A stretch of DNA of 47,146 bases from the NCBI GenBank assembly GCA_028290905.1, contig JAQGIW010000099.1:1-47146 (forward strand), given 5' to 3'. The stretch comes from Caulobacteraceae bacterium. Lineage in GTDB: Bacteria; Pseudomonadota; Alphaproteobacteria; Caulobacterales; Caulobacteraceae. A program made the translations under genes and the position numbers. The first letter of the stretch is position 1; the number at the start of each line of letters is the position of its first letter. Shown one piece after another: positions 15,657 through 23,802 of this stretch. Below the pieces are notes generated by a model that had not been told where the DNA came from, searched no databases, and was given only the letters and a program-made list of their open reading frames with translations.

Positions 15657-16997
15657 CTACTTGCCTATGCAGAAGCTGGCGAACACCTCGCCCAGCACAT
15701 CCTCCACCCCGATCTCGCCGGTGACCCGCCGCAGGGACCGCGCGGCGAGCCGTACGTCCTCGGCGGCAAGCTCCGGCTCATCGAGCATCCCCGCCGCCCG
15801 GGCGAGGTTGTCGCGCGCTTCGGACAGGTGGCGGGCATGGCGGGCGCGGGTGGTGGCGGGGAAGTCCGTCCCCGTCAGATCCCGCGTCACCCGGCGAGAG
15901 AGTATCGCCCAGATGGCGCCGCCGTCGCCGCCGCACAGGCTGGCCGTCGCGGTCTCGAGCCCAAGCCGCCGCGCCGTCGCCGCCGCCTTCACCCCCGCAG
16001 GACTGAGGACGAGATCGGCCTTGTTGATAAGGCACAGGTCGTGCGGCTGGAGAAGGTCCAGCACCCCTTCCCAGGCGTCGTCCTGCGCCGCCCGGTCGAT
16101 CACCCAGATCCTCAGGTCCGCCGCAGCCGCCCACGCCCGCGCCCGCCGCACCCCCTCGGCCTCGATCGGTTCCCCGGACTCCCGCAGCCCCGCCATGTCC
16201 GCGATGACCACGCTGTAGCCGCCGATCCGCAAGGGCGCCTCGATCACGTCGCGCGTGGCGCCGGGCGTGGCGGTCACGATCGCCGCGTCGCGTCGAAGCA
16301 TCACGTTGAAAAAGCTGCTTTTTCCCGCGTTGGGAGCGCCGATGATCGCTACCCGGTAGCCCTCGCGCACCCGGCGCCCGCGCGCGCCATCCGCCAGGGC
16401 CTCGTCAAGCTCCCCGATCAGGGCCTCGAGCGGCGCGCGCGCCTGCCACCGCACCTCCGCGGGCACCTCCTCATCGGGAAAGTCCACCGCCGCCTCCAGC
16501 CGGGCCAGGATGCCTGTCACCTGCCGGCGCCAGGCCTTGTAACGATCGCCCAGGGACCCGCCCAGTTGTGCCACCGCCTGCCGCGCCTGGGCCGCGGTTT
16601 CGGCATTGACGAGGTCGGCGACCGCCTCGGCCTGGTCGAGATCGAGCTTGCCGTTCTCGAAGGCCCGCCGGGTGAACTCGCCCGGCTCGGCCAGTCGTGC
16701 CCCGAGCCCGGTGAGGGCCGCCATCACGCCATCCACCACCGCCGCGGCGCCATGCACGTGCAGCTCTCCGCAGTCCTCGCCGGTGTAGCTGGCCGGGCCG
16801 GGAAACCACAGCACCAGGGCGCGGTCAAGGCTCTCGCCCGCGGGGTCGGTCAAGGTCCGCAACGCCGCTGTCCGCGGCTTGAGGGCGGCCCCGCCGATGG
16901 CGGCCAGGATCGCCCGCGTCCCGGGACCTGACAGCCTCACCACCGCGACCGCCGCGCGACCGGGGGCCGTCGCGAGAGCGAAGATGGTGTCGGTCAT
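15657..16997 (-). CDS. mnmE: tRNA modification GTPase MnmE
   Basis: Potassium-activated GTPase partner of MnmG in wobble-uridine modification. The start at 16997 gives 446 residues beginning MTDTIFALATAPG, the usual family start; the frame is open further upstream but that sequence is unlike the family. Parts: an N-terminal formyl-THF-binding domain (SYTGEDCGELHVHG, FENGKLDLDQAEAVADL), a helical domain, an inserted G domain with G1 GAPNAGKSS, the TPGATRDV switch, G3 DMAG (usually DTAG) and G4 NKAD, and a C-terminal FCIGK with the conserved Cys. The start overlaps the stop of the preceding DUF6489 gene (ATGA). Confidence 0.97.
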   Translation of the reverse strand: MTDTIFALATAPGRAAVAVVRLSGPGTRAILAAIGGAALKPRTAALRTLTDPAGESLDRALVLWFPGPASYTGEDCGELHVHGAAAVVDGVMAALTGLGARLAEPGEFTRRAFENGKLDLDQAEAVADLVNAETAAQARQAVAQLGGSLGDRYKAWRRQVTGILARLEAAVDFPDEEVPAEVRWQARAPLEALIGELDEALADGARGRRVREGYRVAIIGAPNAGKSSFFNVMLRRDAAIVTATPGATRDVIEAPLRIGGYSVVIADMAGLRESGEPIEAEGVRRARAWAAAADLRIWVIDRAAQDDAWEGVLDLLQPHDLCLINKADLVLSPAGVKAAATARRLGLETATASLCGGDGGAIWAILSRRVTRDLTGTDFPATTRARHARHLSEARDNLARAAGMLDEPELAAEDVRLAARSLRRVTGEIGVEDVLGEVFASFCIGK

Positions 16998-17251
16998 CCC
17001 CCCGGTTTCAGGCCTTGCGCCCCACTCGTCGCCGCGGTCATCAGCTTGCGGAACTGCTCGGTGGCCTGGCCGCCGAAGGTCATCCAGCTGCGTAGAAGCT
17101 CTTCCGGCGCCACCATCGCCATGTTGGCGTCCAGACGCTTCTTCATTTCCTGGACCATGTGGTCGTTGAGGCCGGCGACGTCCGGCAGTCCGAGGAACGC
17201 CCGCGCTTCTTGCGGACTGCAGTCCACCTCGACCGTCACTTTCACGGGCAC
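16994..17251 (-). CDS. DUF6489-family small protein
   Basis: An 85-residue soluble protein beginning MPVKVTVEVDCSPQEARAFL, with a central helical part (NDHMVQEMKKRLDANMAM) and LRSWMTFGGQATEQFRKLM. It resembles the alphaproteobacterial DUF6489 family and, in its helical Met/Gln-rich half, small phasin-like proteins; no function is known. It lies between rho and mnmE, and its stop overlaps the mnmE start by 4 bases, so the two are probably translated together. A link to tRNA modification or to Rho is only positional. Confidence 0.8.
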   Translation of the reverse strand: MPVKVTVEVDCSPQEARAFLGLPDVAGLNDHMVQEMKKRLDANMAMVAPEELLRSWMTFGGQATEQFRKLMTAATSGAQGLKPGG

Positions 17252-17283
17252 ATCCTCCGCTAGCCGGTCCTTTCAACCCCTGA

Positions 17284-18660
17284 TCAGGTGTTCATGGACT
17301 GGAAGAAATCGGCGTTGTTCTTCGAGTTCCGCAGCTTGTCGAGCAGGAACTCGATGGCGTCCTGTGGTCCCATCGGATTGAGGATCCGCCGCAGCACGAA
17401 GGTCTTCTGCAGCTGGTCCTTCGGCGTGATCAGCTCTTCCTTGCGGGTGCCGGACTTCAGGACGTCGATGGCCGGGTAGATGCGCTTGTCGGCGACCTTG
17501 CGGTCGAGGATGATTTCAGAGTTGCCGGTGCCCTTGAACTCTTCGAAGATCACCTCGTCCATGCGGCTCCCGGTGTCGATCAGCGCCGTCGCGATGATCG
17601 TCAGCGAGCCGCCTTCCTCGATGTTGCGCGCCGCGCCGAAGAAGCGCTTCGGCTTCTGCAGGGCGTTGGCGTCGACGCCGCCGGTCAGCACCTTGCCTGA
17701 GGACGGCACGGTCGTGTTGTAGGCGCGGCCGAGCCGGGTCACCGAGTCCAGCAGGATCACCACGTCGCGCTTGTGCTCGACCAGGCGCTTGGCCTTTTCG
17801 ATCACCATCTCGGCCACCTGGACGTGGCGGATTGCGGGTTCGTCGAAAGTCGAGGAGATCACTTCGCCGCGCACCGTGCGCTGCATGTCGGTGACTTCCT
17901 CCGGCCGCTCGTCGATCAGCAGCACGATCAGATAAGCCGTCGGATAGTTGGCCGCGATCGACTTGGCGATGTTCTGCAGCATGACCGTCTTGCCAACCCG
18001 CGGCGGCGCCACGATCAGGCAGCGCTGGCCCTTGCCGAGCGGCGCGACGATGTCGATCACCCGTCCGGAACGATCCTTCAGGGTCGGATCGTCGATCTCC
18101 ATGGTCATCCGCTCTTCGGGATAGAGCGGGGTCAGATTGTCGAAGTGGACCTTGTGGCGGACATTGTCGGGATTCTCGAAATTGACCTGGTCGACCTTGA
18201 CGAGAGCGAAGTATCGCTCGCCTTCCCGCGGCGCCCGGATGCCACCGTCGACGGTGTCGCCGGTGCGCAGGCCGAAGCGCCGGATCTGCGAGGGGCTGAC
18301 ATAGATGTCGTCCGGACCCGGCAGGTAGTTGGCCTCCGGGCTCCGGAGGAAGCCGAAGCCGTCCTGCACCACCTCCAGCGTGCCTGAGCCGAAGATCTCG
18401 ACCCCCTCTTCGGCCGAGGCCTTGAGGATGGCGAACATCATGTCCTGCTTGCGCATGGCGTTCGCGTTTTCGATGTCGAACTGTTCGGCGAACGCCAGCA
18501 ACTCGGCCGGCGATTTCTCCTTGAGGTCCTGGAGGGACATTCGGGTCAGCCCCAGGGCGCCGGCGCCCCGGGGGGTGTCGTCGTCGCCGGCGGCGCCGCG
18601 GTGACCCATCAGGCCGTCGTCGGCGCTTTCAGGGGCTTCAATATCCAGAATATCTGACAT
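17284..18660 (-). CDS. rho: Transcription termination factor Rho
   Basis: Hexameric RNA helicase that ends transcription at Rho-dependent sites. The product has 458 residues, with a short acidic/glycine-rich N-terminal extension (about 1-38) ahead of the [20 protein letters not shown] helical domain. Then come the cold-shock-like RNA-binding domain ([22 protein letters not shown], in parts [13 protein letters not shown] and GPDDIYVS), Walker A APPRVGKT, Walker [13 protein letters not shown], the Q-loop [15 protein letters not shown] and the R-loop [15 protein letters not shown] 266-base region without a gene separates it from hemJ and may hold a leader for Rho autoregulation; I see no decisive element there. 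Confidence 0.98.
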   Translation of the reverse strand: MSDILDIEAPESADDGLMGHRGAAGDDDTPRGAGALGLTRMSLQDLKEKSPAELLAFAEQFDIENANAMRKQDMMFAILKASAEEGVEIFGSGTLEVVQDGFGFLRSPEANYLPGPDDIYVSPSQIRRFGLRTGDTVDGGIRAPREGERYFALVKVDQVNFENPDNVRHKVHFDNLTPLYPEERMTMEIDDPTLKDRSGRVIDIVAPLGKGQRCLIVAPPRVGKTVMLQNIAKSIAANYPTAYLIVLLIDERPEEVTDMQRTVRGEVISSTFDEPAIRHVQVAEMVIEKAKRLVEHKRDVVILLDSVTRLGRAYNTTVPSSGKVLTGGVDANALQKPKRFFGAARNIEEGGSLTIIATALIDTGSRMDEVIFEEFKGTGNSEIILDRKVADKRIYPAIDVLKSGTRKEELITPKDQLQKTFVLRRILNPMGPQDAIEFLLDKLRNSKNNADFFQSMNT

Positions 18661-18926
18661 GGTTGATCAACTCTTGTCGTTCGAGTCCGAGCGGAAATTC
18701 GGCTCGGAGTAAGTCTTCCGTGTGCGCTCATCCGGAAAACGGCGGCGCTGTGGTGGTGATCGGAGGTGGGGCACACTCAAGCCCGCGACGGGGCGGCGTG
18801 CTTTCGGGAGGCAGGCTGTGAAGATCGCCCGGACCCGGAGCGTTCTTCTCCCTACCGGAAACACACCCGCGAGCCCACGTCAAGCGTCTCGCCCGGCTCC
18901 CGACTTCGCCTGGCTTCAGAACTTGC

Positions 18927-19361
18927 CTAGCCGCCGAACTTTGTGGTGACCGAGAGCACGATGACGATGGCGGCCAGGAACGGCAGTTCGTTGGTCATCC
19001 GCCAGAAGCGCTCGCTGCGGGGACGTGCGCCGGTCGCGATCAGCCGGCGCGCCCGCATCAGATAGATATGCCAGCCGATCAGGAAAACAACGCCCGCCAG
19101 CTTCAGCGCCATCCACGGCTGGCCGAGGATCGCCACGCCGTCGAAGGCGACCAGCGTCGCGCCCAGCACGACGACCGCCACCATCGCCGGGGTCATGATG
19201 ATCTTCTCCAGCTTGGCCTCCATGGTCTTGAAGGTCTCGTCCATCTCCGAGCAGGCCGTCGCCCGCGTGTGATAGGCGAACAGCCGCGGCAGGTAGAGCA
19301 GGCCGGCCATCCAGGCGATGACGGCGAGGATATGCAGCCCGCGAATGACGTTGAAGATCAT
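18927..19361 (-). CDS. hemJ: Protoporphyrinogen oxidase HemJ
   Basis: Membrane enzyme that oxidises protoporphyrinogen IX to protoporphyrin IX, the penultimate step of heme synthesis in many alphaproteobacteria. The 144-residue product has about four membrane segments: RGLHILAVIAWMAGLLYLP with the conserved His10, ALKLAGVVFLIGWHIYLMR with the conserved Lys, and two more. The ATG at 19361 gives the family start MIFNVIRGLHI and overlaps the hemH stop (ATGA); longer upstream frames lie inside hemH. HemJ and HemH, which inserts iron next, are thus coupled. Confidence 0.93.
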   Translation of the reverse strand: MIFNVIRGLHILAVIAWMAGLLYLPRLFAYHTRATACSEMDETFKTMEAKLEKIIMTPAMVAVVVLGATLVAFDGVAILGQPWMALKLAGVVFLIGWHIYLMRARRLIATGARPRSERFWRMTNELPFLAAIVIVLSVTTKFGG

Positions 19362-20404
19362 GCCCCGGCCCCGGTTCGTGGTTTTCGCCCGCAACGCGTC
19401 TGTCTCGCCGGGCAGGCCTTGCCGTCCGGGCACGCCCCCTCCCGCTCCAGCGCCCGCAGCACCGCGCCGGCGAGGCCCCGGATGAAGTGGGTCTCGATCC
19501 CGACGACCGGCGCCCGCAGATAGGTGGGAACCCCGCATCGCACCGCCAGCTCCGCATAGTCGCGGTCCAGCTCCACCAGGGTCTCGATGTGTTCCGAGAC
19601 GAAGGCGATCGGGTCGATCAGCACGCCGAGCCCCTCGCGGCCGGCGGCCTCGATCGCCTCCGGAGTCGATGGCCCGAGCCACTTCAGCGGGCCGACGCGG
19701 CTCTGGTAGCAGATCTGCCAGTCCCAACCGGCCCCCAGCCGCTCGACGACGGCGGCGCAGGTCGCCTCGACCTGCCACTGATACGGGTCCCCGCTCTCAG
19801 CGATCCTCTCCGGGAGCCCATGGGCCGAAAACAGCAGTCGTACAGGCGGTCGCCCCGCAGCCTCCCAGGTCCGCAGGATCCGGGCCGCGTGAGCCTCGAC
19901 GAGGCCGGGATTGTCGTACCAGCAGCACAGGGCGTGGGCGCGGCCCCGGCCTCGGTAGGCCTTCTCCCAGGCGGCGAGGGAAGAGGCCGTGGTGGTGGTC
20001 GAGAACTGTGGGTAGAGGGGCGCCAGGACAATCTCGTCCGGCTCGAACGCGGCGACCTCGGCGGCCGCTTCGGCGGTCAACGGCTTCCAGTACCGCATGG
20101 CGATGGTGGTCTTGATCGAGGCCTCGGGCACGGCCTCCTGAAGGACATTCTCCAGGGCCAGGGCCTGGGCCTGGGTCTCCGCCACGATCGGCGAACCTCC
20201 GCCCATCACGGCGTAATTGGCGATCGCCGACCGCGCACGTAGCCGTGCGATCAGCGCCGCCAGCGGCCGGCGGACGATCCAGGGCGCTGCGATGATCGCC
20301 GGGTCGCAGAACAGCGCCTCGAGGAACGGCCGCACCGCCTTCGGGCCATCGGGACCGCCAAGGTTGAACAGCACCACGGCGATCCTCGGGTTCGGCTTGT
20401 CCAT
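19358..20404 (-). CDS. hemH: Ferrochelatase HemH with C-terminal cysteine cluster
   Basis: Inserts Fe(II) into protoporphyrin IX, the final step of heme synthesis. The product has 348 residues. Seen: FNLGGPDGPKAVRPFL, the MRYWKP segment, VLAPLYPQFST, the active-site His in LLFSAHGLPE, QSRVGPLKWLGPST, and IAFVSEHIETLVELD with the metal-site Glu. The C-terminal tail GACPDGKACPARQTRCG adds three cysteines to the one in VRCGVP, as in ferrochelatases that hold a [2Fe-2S] cluster, a type characterised in Caulobacter. It starts at the left edge of the presumed origin. In C. crescentus, as I recall, hemE is the gene next to the origin, and no hemE is seen here. Confidence 0.95.
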   Translation of the reverse strand: MDKPNPRIAVVLFNLGGPDGPKAVRPFLEALFCDPAIIAAPWIVRRPLAALIARLRARSAIANYAVMGGGSPIVAETQAQALALENVLQEAVPEASIKTTIAMRYWKPLTAEAAAEVAAFEPDEIVLAPLYPQFSTTTTASSLAAWEKAYRGRGRAHALCCWYDNPGLVEAHAARILRTWEAAGRPPVRLLFSAHGLPERIAESGDPYQWQVEATCAAVVERLGAGWDWQICYQSRVGPLKWLGPSTPEAIEAAGREGLGVLIDPIAFVSEHIETLVELDRDYAELAVRCGVPTYLRAPVVGIETHFIRGLAGAVLRALEREGACPDGKACPARQTRCGRKPRTGAGA

Positions 20405-20471
20405 CGGCGTCTTAGACAGCGTCGCAAGCCAGCTCTCAAGACCTCCCGGGAACCAACCGATCTCTTTCTCA

Positions 20472-20496
20472 TTAAGAAAGAATCAAGGGGTTTTAA
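20472..20496. promoter_or_regulatory. Candidate CtrA/IHF/CcrM overlap site in origin
   Basis: TTAA-N7-TCAA (20472-20486) differs by one base from the CtrA site TTAA-N7-TTAA, and another TTAA follows at 20493. The same bases carry AATCAAGGGGTTT (20481-20493), a 12 of 13 match to the IHF consensus WATCAANNNNTTR, and a CcrM site GAATC (20480-20484). CtrA and IHF sites are known to overlap in the Caulobacter origin, which supports the reading. Confidence 0.5.
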
Positions 20497-20568
20497 GGTA
20501 GTACCGATAGAAGGCCCGATAACGGGCATGAAACCCGACGGGGCCGACGGTCCCCGTCCCGATCAAAA

Positions 20569-20577
20569 CGATCCACC
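20569..20577 (+). promoter_or_regulatory. DnaA-box-like nonamer
   Basis: CGATCCACC differs by two bases from the Caulobacter G-box TGATCCACA and by one from the CGATCCACA boxes seen elsewhere in this origin. It lies 38 bases left of the AT-rich core. Confidence 0.4.
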
Positions 20578-20597
20578 GGGTTGAGATCGCGGCGAAT

Positions 20598-20606
20598 ATA
20601 TCCACC
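20598..20606 (+). promoter_or_regulatory. DnaA-box-like nonamer
   Basis: ATATCCACC keeps the TATCCAC heart of the consensus TTATCCACA (7 of 9). It lies 8 bases before the AT-rich core, where boxes usually guide unwinding. Confidence 0.4.
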
Positions 20607-20614
20607 AGCTCGCC

Positions 20615-20654
20615 AATCTAGTCTTAACATATTGTTTTTATTGAGAATATAAAC
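20615..20654. other. AT-rich segment, candidate DNA-unwinding element
   Basis: Forty bases with only eight G or C, in a chromosome of very high G+C, within the presumed origin. It includes TTAACATATTGTTTTTA (a TTAA-N7-TTTT arrangement at 20624-20638 that may also be a weak CtrA site). Such segments open first when DnaA acts. No coding frame crosses it. Confidence 0.6.
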
Positions 20655-20674
20655 ACGCCAGCAGTGTATGCCGC

Positions 20675-20683
20675 TGTGGATCG
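20675..20683 (-). promoter_or_regulatory. DnaA box
   Basis: Read on the minus strand it is CGATCCACA, one base from the Caulobacter G-box TGATCCACA. It lies about 20 bases right of the AT-rich core. Confidence 0.6.
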
Positions 20684-20753
20684 ACCTGGCGGGCCGCGCC
20701 TGTGGGAAAGGCCCGGAGGCTGTCTCCCGCGCGGTTCCAAGGGGCCGGAAAGC

Positions 20754-20762
20754 TGGGGATCG
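20754..20762 (-). promoter_or_regulatory. Weak DnaA box / W-box
   Basis: On the minus strand it is CGATCCCCA, one base from the CGATCCACA box, and it contains TCCCCA, the Caulobacter W-box hexamer. Confidence 0.4.
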
Positions 20763-20845
20763 AACGGACTCTTGTCCCCCGTGTCGGCTCGCCCGTCAAA
20801 AGACGGCGGGATCGTCAACGCCACTTCCACCGTGAAGGGGGATTG

Positions 20846-20874
20846 GTTAAGCAAACGCTAACCGCCGATCCACA
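20846..20874 (+). promoter_or_regulatory. CtrA-like site followed by DnaA box, before ppsR
   Basis: TTAA-N7-CTAA (20847-20861), one base from the CtrA consensus, lies within the near-palindrome GGTTAAGC-AAAC-GCTAACC. Five bases later comes CGATCCACA (20866-20874), one base from the Caulobacter G-box. Closeness of the two suggests competition between CtrA and DnaA at this edge of the origin. This is inferred from known Caulobacter biology. Confidence 0.5.
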
Positions 20875-20900
20875 GGACGTTTGACCCCAGGCCGTACCGC

Positions 20901-21749
20901 ATGACGTCGCCGCAGCGGCTCGCCACCTACTTCCACGTTCACCTGGTCTCCGACTCCACCGGCGAGACCCTGAACGCCATGGCCCGCGCCGCGTGCGCGC
21001 GTTTCAACAACGTCCTGGAGATCGAGCACATCTACGCCCTGGTGCGCTCGCCGGCGCAGCTGGAGCGCGCCCTCACCGAGATCGCCAACGCGCCTGGCGT
21101 GGTGCTGCACACCATCGTCGACGACACCCTGCGCGGCGCCCTGGAAGAGGGATGCCAGAAGCTTGATATGCCCTGCTTCGGGGCCTTGGATCCCCTGGTG
21201 TCGGCCCTGTCCTGGTATCTGGGCGCGCCGCTCTCCACCCGCGTGGGCGCCCAGTACGCCCTCGACAGCGACTACTTCAATCGCATGGACGCCCTCTCCT
21301 ACGCCCTGGGGCACGACGACGGCCAGGGCGGCCAGGACCTCAACCTCGCCGACGTCGTGCTGGTGGGGGTCTCACGAACCTCCAAGACGCCGACCTGCAT
21401 CTACCTTGCCCATCGCGGGGTGAAGGCGGCCAACATTCCCCTGGTCGGGACCTCGGCGCCGCCCCCAGCCCTCCTCGACCTGAAGAACGTGCCGGTGGTG
21501 GCCCTGACCCTGTCGCCGGACCGGCTGGTGCAGATTCGGCGTAACCGTCTGCGCAGCCTCAACGAGAGCCGCGAGAGCGGCTATGTCGACAGCGACGCCG
21601 TGCGTGCGGAGGTGGTCGCCGCCAGGCGGCTTTTCGAACGCCAGGGCTGGCCGGTGATCGACGTCACCCGGCGTTCCGTAGAGGAGACGGCGGCAGCCGT
21701 GATCAACATACTTTCCGGCGGCACGGCCCACGTCGAGGTCGTGGGGTGA
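20901..21749 (+). CDS. ppsR: Pyruvate,phosphate dikinase/PEP synthase regulatory protein (DUF299)
   Basis: Bifunctional ADP-dependent kinase/Pi-dependent pyrophosphorylase that switches PPDK or PEP synthase off and on by threonine phosphorylation. The product has 282 residues. Seen: N-terminal FHVHLVSDSTGETLN, DPLVSALSWYLG, the P-loop GVSRTSKTPTCIYLAHRG and KAANIPLV, then RNRLRSLNESRESGYVD, all DUF299 hallmarks. In C. crescentus this gene flanks the origin, so it is the main anchor for placing oriC here. It is followed by maf with a 4-base overlap. Confidence 0.95.
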   Translation: MTSPQRLATYFHVHLVSDSTGETLNAMARAACARFNNVLEIEHIYALVRSPAQLERALTEIANAPGVVLHTIVDDTLRGALEEGCQKLDMPCFGALDPLVSALSWYLGAPLSTRVGAQYALDSDYFNRMDALSYALGHDDGQGGQDLNLADVVLVGVSRTSKTPTCIYLAHRGVKAANIPLVGTSAPPPALLDLKNVPVVALTLSPDRLVQIRRNRLRSLNESRESGYVDSDAVRAEVVAARRLFERQGWPVIDVTRRSVEETAAAVINILSGGTAHVEVVG

Positions 21750-22339
21750 CACCGATCGTTCTCGCGTCCGCCAGCGCCTCGCGCGCAGCGCTCCTGCGCG
21801 CGGCCGGCGTGCCCTTCACGGTCACGCCGTCACGGCTCGACGAGGACGCCGTCAAGGCGCGGATGCTGAGGGAATGCGCCCAGCCGGATGTCATCGCCCG
21901 ACGGCTGGCCGAACTGAAGGCGCGGGCGGTCTCGGAGACGTCGGACGGTCTCGTCATCGGCGCCGACCAGACCCTCGACTTGGCCGGCGTCCTCCACGAC
22001 AAGCCCCGCGACCTCGCCGAAAGCCGCGATCGTCTGAAGGCCCTGCGCGGCCGCCGTCACAGCCTCCACGCCGCGGTCGCCGTGGCCCGCGGTGGCGAGG
22101 TCGTGTGGAGCGCCCTCGACACGGCCAGCCTCACCATGCGCGCCTTCTCCGACGCCTTCCTGGATGCCTACCTGGAACGTCAGGGCGAGGCGGTGACCTC
22201 GAGCACAGGCGCCTATCTGCTCGAGGGCGAGGGCGTCCAGCTCTTCGAAGCCATCGAGGGCGACTACTTCGCGATCCTGGGCCTGCCGCTGCTGGGCCTG
22301 CTGGCCTTCCTGCGCGAGGCGAAGGCCTTGCCCGCATGA
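21746..22339 (+). CDS. maf: Maf-family nucleoside-triphosphate pyrophosphatase
   Basis: House-cleaning pyrophosphatase of the Maf/HAM1 fold that hydrolyses non-canonical nucleotides. The product has 197 residues. Seen: N-terminal LASASASRAALLRAAGVPF with the SxSxxR motif, the catalytic Asp in GLVIGADQTLDL, and the KPRDLAESRDRLKALRGRRH helix (in parts KPRDLAES and LKALRGRRH), and AYLLEGEGVQLFEAIEGDYF. The GTG start at 21746 overlaps the ppsR stop. A stop/start overlap with aroE follows, so ppsR-maf-aroE-coaE form one unit. Confidence 0.93.
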   Translation: MTPIVLASASASRAALLRAAGVPFTVTPSRLDEDAVKARMLRECAQPDVIARRLAELKARAVSETSDGLVIGADQTLDLAGVLHDKPRDLAESRDRLKALRGRRHSLHAAVAVARGGEVVWSALDTASLTMRAFSDAFLDAYLERQGEAVTSSTGAYLLEGEGVQLFEAIEGDYFAILGLPLLGLLAFLREAKALPA

Positions 22340-23193
22340 GGCGCGGCGTCTCCGGGGCGACCCTGGTCGCGGGCGTCGCCGGCGCCCCCGTACGCCACTC
22401 GCTCAGCCCCCTGATTCACAACGCCTGGTTGGAGGCGGCCGGCGTCGACGGCGTCTATGTGGCGTTTGCCCCGCCGCCGGACCGGTTCGCGGCCTTCGCC
22501 GAGGGGCTTGGCGGAGGCGTGATCAGAGGTCTCAATGTCACCGCGCCGTTCAAGGAAACCGCCCTGGCGCTGGCCGACCAGGTGTCGCCCATCGCCCGCG
22601 CCGCCGGGTCGGCCAATCTCCTCATCTTCGAGAACGATGGCGCGATCCACGCCGACAGCACCGACGGCCGGGGCCTCCTCATCGCCTTTCACGAGCAGGC
22701 GCCCGGGTTCGACCCGGCCTCCGGACCTCTGGTCATCCTGGGCGCGGGCGGGGCGGCGCGGGCGGCGGCCGCGGCCTTCCTCACCGCCGGCGCGCCCCGC
22801 GTCGACTTCGTCGCCCGCACCGCCGCCCGCGGCGAGGCTGTGGTCGCGGCGCTGGGGAGCAAAACCAGAAGCTTCGGCGAGGCGGAGGCCGAGGGGCCTT
22901 TCAGGGACGCGCGCGCGGTGATCAACGCCACGCCGCTTGGCCTGAATGGTGCGCCGGGCCCCAACGCGCCTCTCGAGTTACTGGATCCCCGTTGTGTCGT
23001 CATGGACATGGTCTACCGCCCTATCCGCACGGCCTTCCTCGAGGCGGCCCGGGGGCGGGGCCTGCGCACGGTCGACGGGCTGGCGATGCTGATCGGCCAG
23101 GCGCGGCCCAGCTTCGAGCGTTTTTTCGGCCAGCCGCCGCCGGCCATCGACGTCCGCGCCCTGGCGGTGGCGGCTCTGGAGACTGATGGATGA
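22336..23193 (+). CDS. aroE: Shikimate dehydrogenase
   Basis: NADPH-dependent reduction of 3-dehydroshikimate in aromatic amino-acid synthesis. The ATG at 22336, overlapping the maf stop as ATGA, gives 285 residues; the same frame is open far upstream but that part lies in maf and is unrelated. Seen: substrate motif [24 protein letters not shown] with catalytic Lys, NTD-equivalent [11 protein letters not shown], the nucleotide-binding [24 protein letters not shown] and [12 protein letters not shown]. It ends 4 bases into coaE. Confidence 0.95.
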   Translation: MRRGVSGATLVAGVAGAPVRHSLSPLIHNAWLEAAGVDGVYVAFAPPPDRFAAFAEGLGGGVIRGLNVTAPFKETALALADQVSPIARAAGSANLLIFENDGAIHADSTDGRGLLIAFHEQAPGFDPASGPLVILGAGGAARAAAAAFLTAGAPRVDFVARTAARGEAVVAALGSKTRSFGEAEAEGPFRDARAVINATPLGLNGAPGPNAPLELLDPRCVVMDMVYRPIRTAFLEAARGRGLRTVDGLAMLIGQARPSFERFFGQPPPAIDVRALAVAALETDG

Positions 23194-23795
23194 TGGTCTT
23201 GGGACTGACGGGCTCGGTCGGCATGGGCAAATCCACCACCGCCCAGATGTTCGCCGACGCCGGCGCGCCGGTCTATGACGCCGACGCCGAGGTCCACCGT
23301 CTCTACGCCCGCGGCGGCGCGGCGGTCCCGCTGATCGAGGCCGCCTTCCCGGGTGTCGTGAAGGACGGCGCCGTCGACCGCGCGCTGCTGAGGGAACGGG
23401 TGCTGGGCGACCCGGAGGCCCTGGCCAGGCTCAACGGCATCGTCTGGCCGCTGATGGGAGCTGCGCGGGCCGACTTCTTCGAGCGCGCCCGGGCCGCGGA
23501 GGCCGAGGTCGTCGTGCTCGACATCCCCCTGTTGCTGGAGACCGGCGGCGAGAAGAACGTCGACGCCGTCGTCGTGGTCTCGGCCCCGGCCGACCTGCAG
23601 CGGGAGCGGGTCCTGGCGCGGCCGGGCATGTCACCGGACAAGTTCGATGCCATCCTCGCCGCCCAGATGCCCGACGCCGAGAAGTGCGTCCGCGCCCATT
23701 TCGTGGTCGACACCAGCCAGGGGCTGGAGCCCGCGCGGCGGCAGGTCGAGGCGATCATGGCGACCTTGCGCGAGCGTGCGAAGCAGGCGAAGTGA
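23190..23795 (+). CDS. coaE: Dephospho-CoA kinase
   Basis: Last step of coenzyme A synthesis: phosphorylates the 3'-hydroxyl of dephospho-CoA. The product has 201 residues. Seen: P-loop [20 protein letters not shown] with [21 protein letters not shown], and [13 protein letters not shown] with the catalytic-side Asp. Two adjacent ATGs (23190, 23193) could start it; the first overlaps the aroE stop. dnaQ follows after 7 bases. Confidence 0.95.
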   Translation: MMVLGLTGSVGMGKSTTAQMFADAGAPVYDADAEVHRLYARGGAAVPLIEAAFPGVVKDGAVDRALLRERVLGDPEALARLNGIVWPLMGAARADFFERARAAEAEVVVLDIPLLLETGGEKNVDAVVVVSAPADLQRERVLARPGMSPDKFDAILAAQMPDAEKCVRAHFVVDTSQGLEPARRQVEAIMATLRERAKQAK

Positions 23796-23802
23796 CGTCC
23801 GG

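Larger units (their letters stand above)
20405..20900. other. oriC: Presumed chromosomal replication origin (oriC)
   Basis: A gene-free stretch of 496 bases between divergent hemH and ppsR. It corresponds to the C. crescentus origin, which lies beside the DUF299 (ppsR) gene. Inside it are an ~80% A+T core at 20615-20654 in a very GC-rich chromosome, DnaA-box-like nonamers, CtrA-like half-site pairs, an IHF-like site and two GANTC sites (20480-20484, 20767-20771), each listed separately or in the findings. Most genes on both sides point away from it. The parABS system lies 5-12 kb to the left. The exact functional limits cannot be read from sequence. Confidence 0.82.

Noticed and set aside
18661-18926. 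Riboswitch or attenuator in the rho leader
   Set aside because: The gap could hold a leader, but I could not find a convincing stem set or a small leader peptide.
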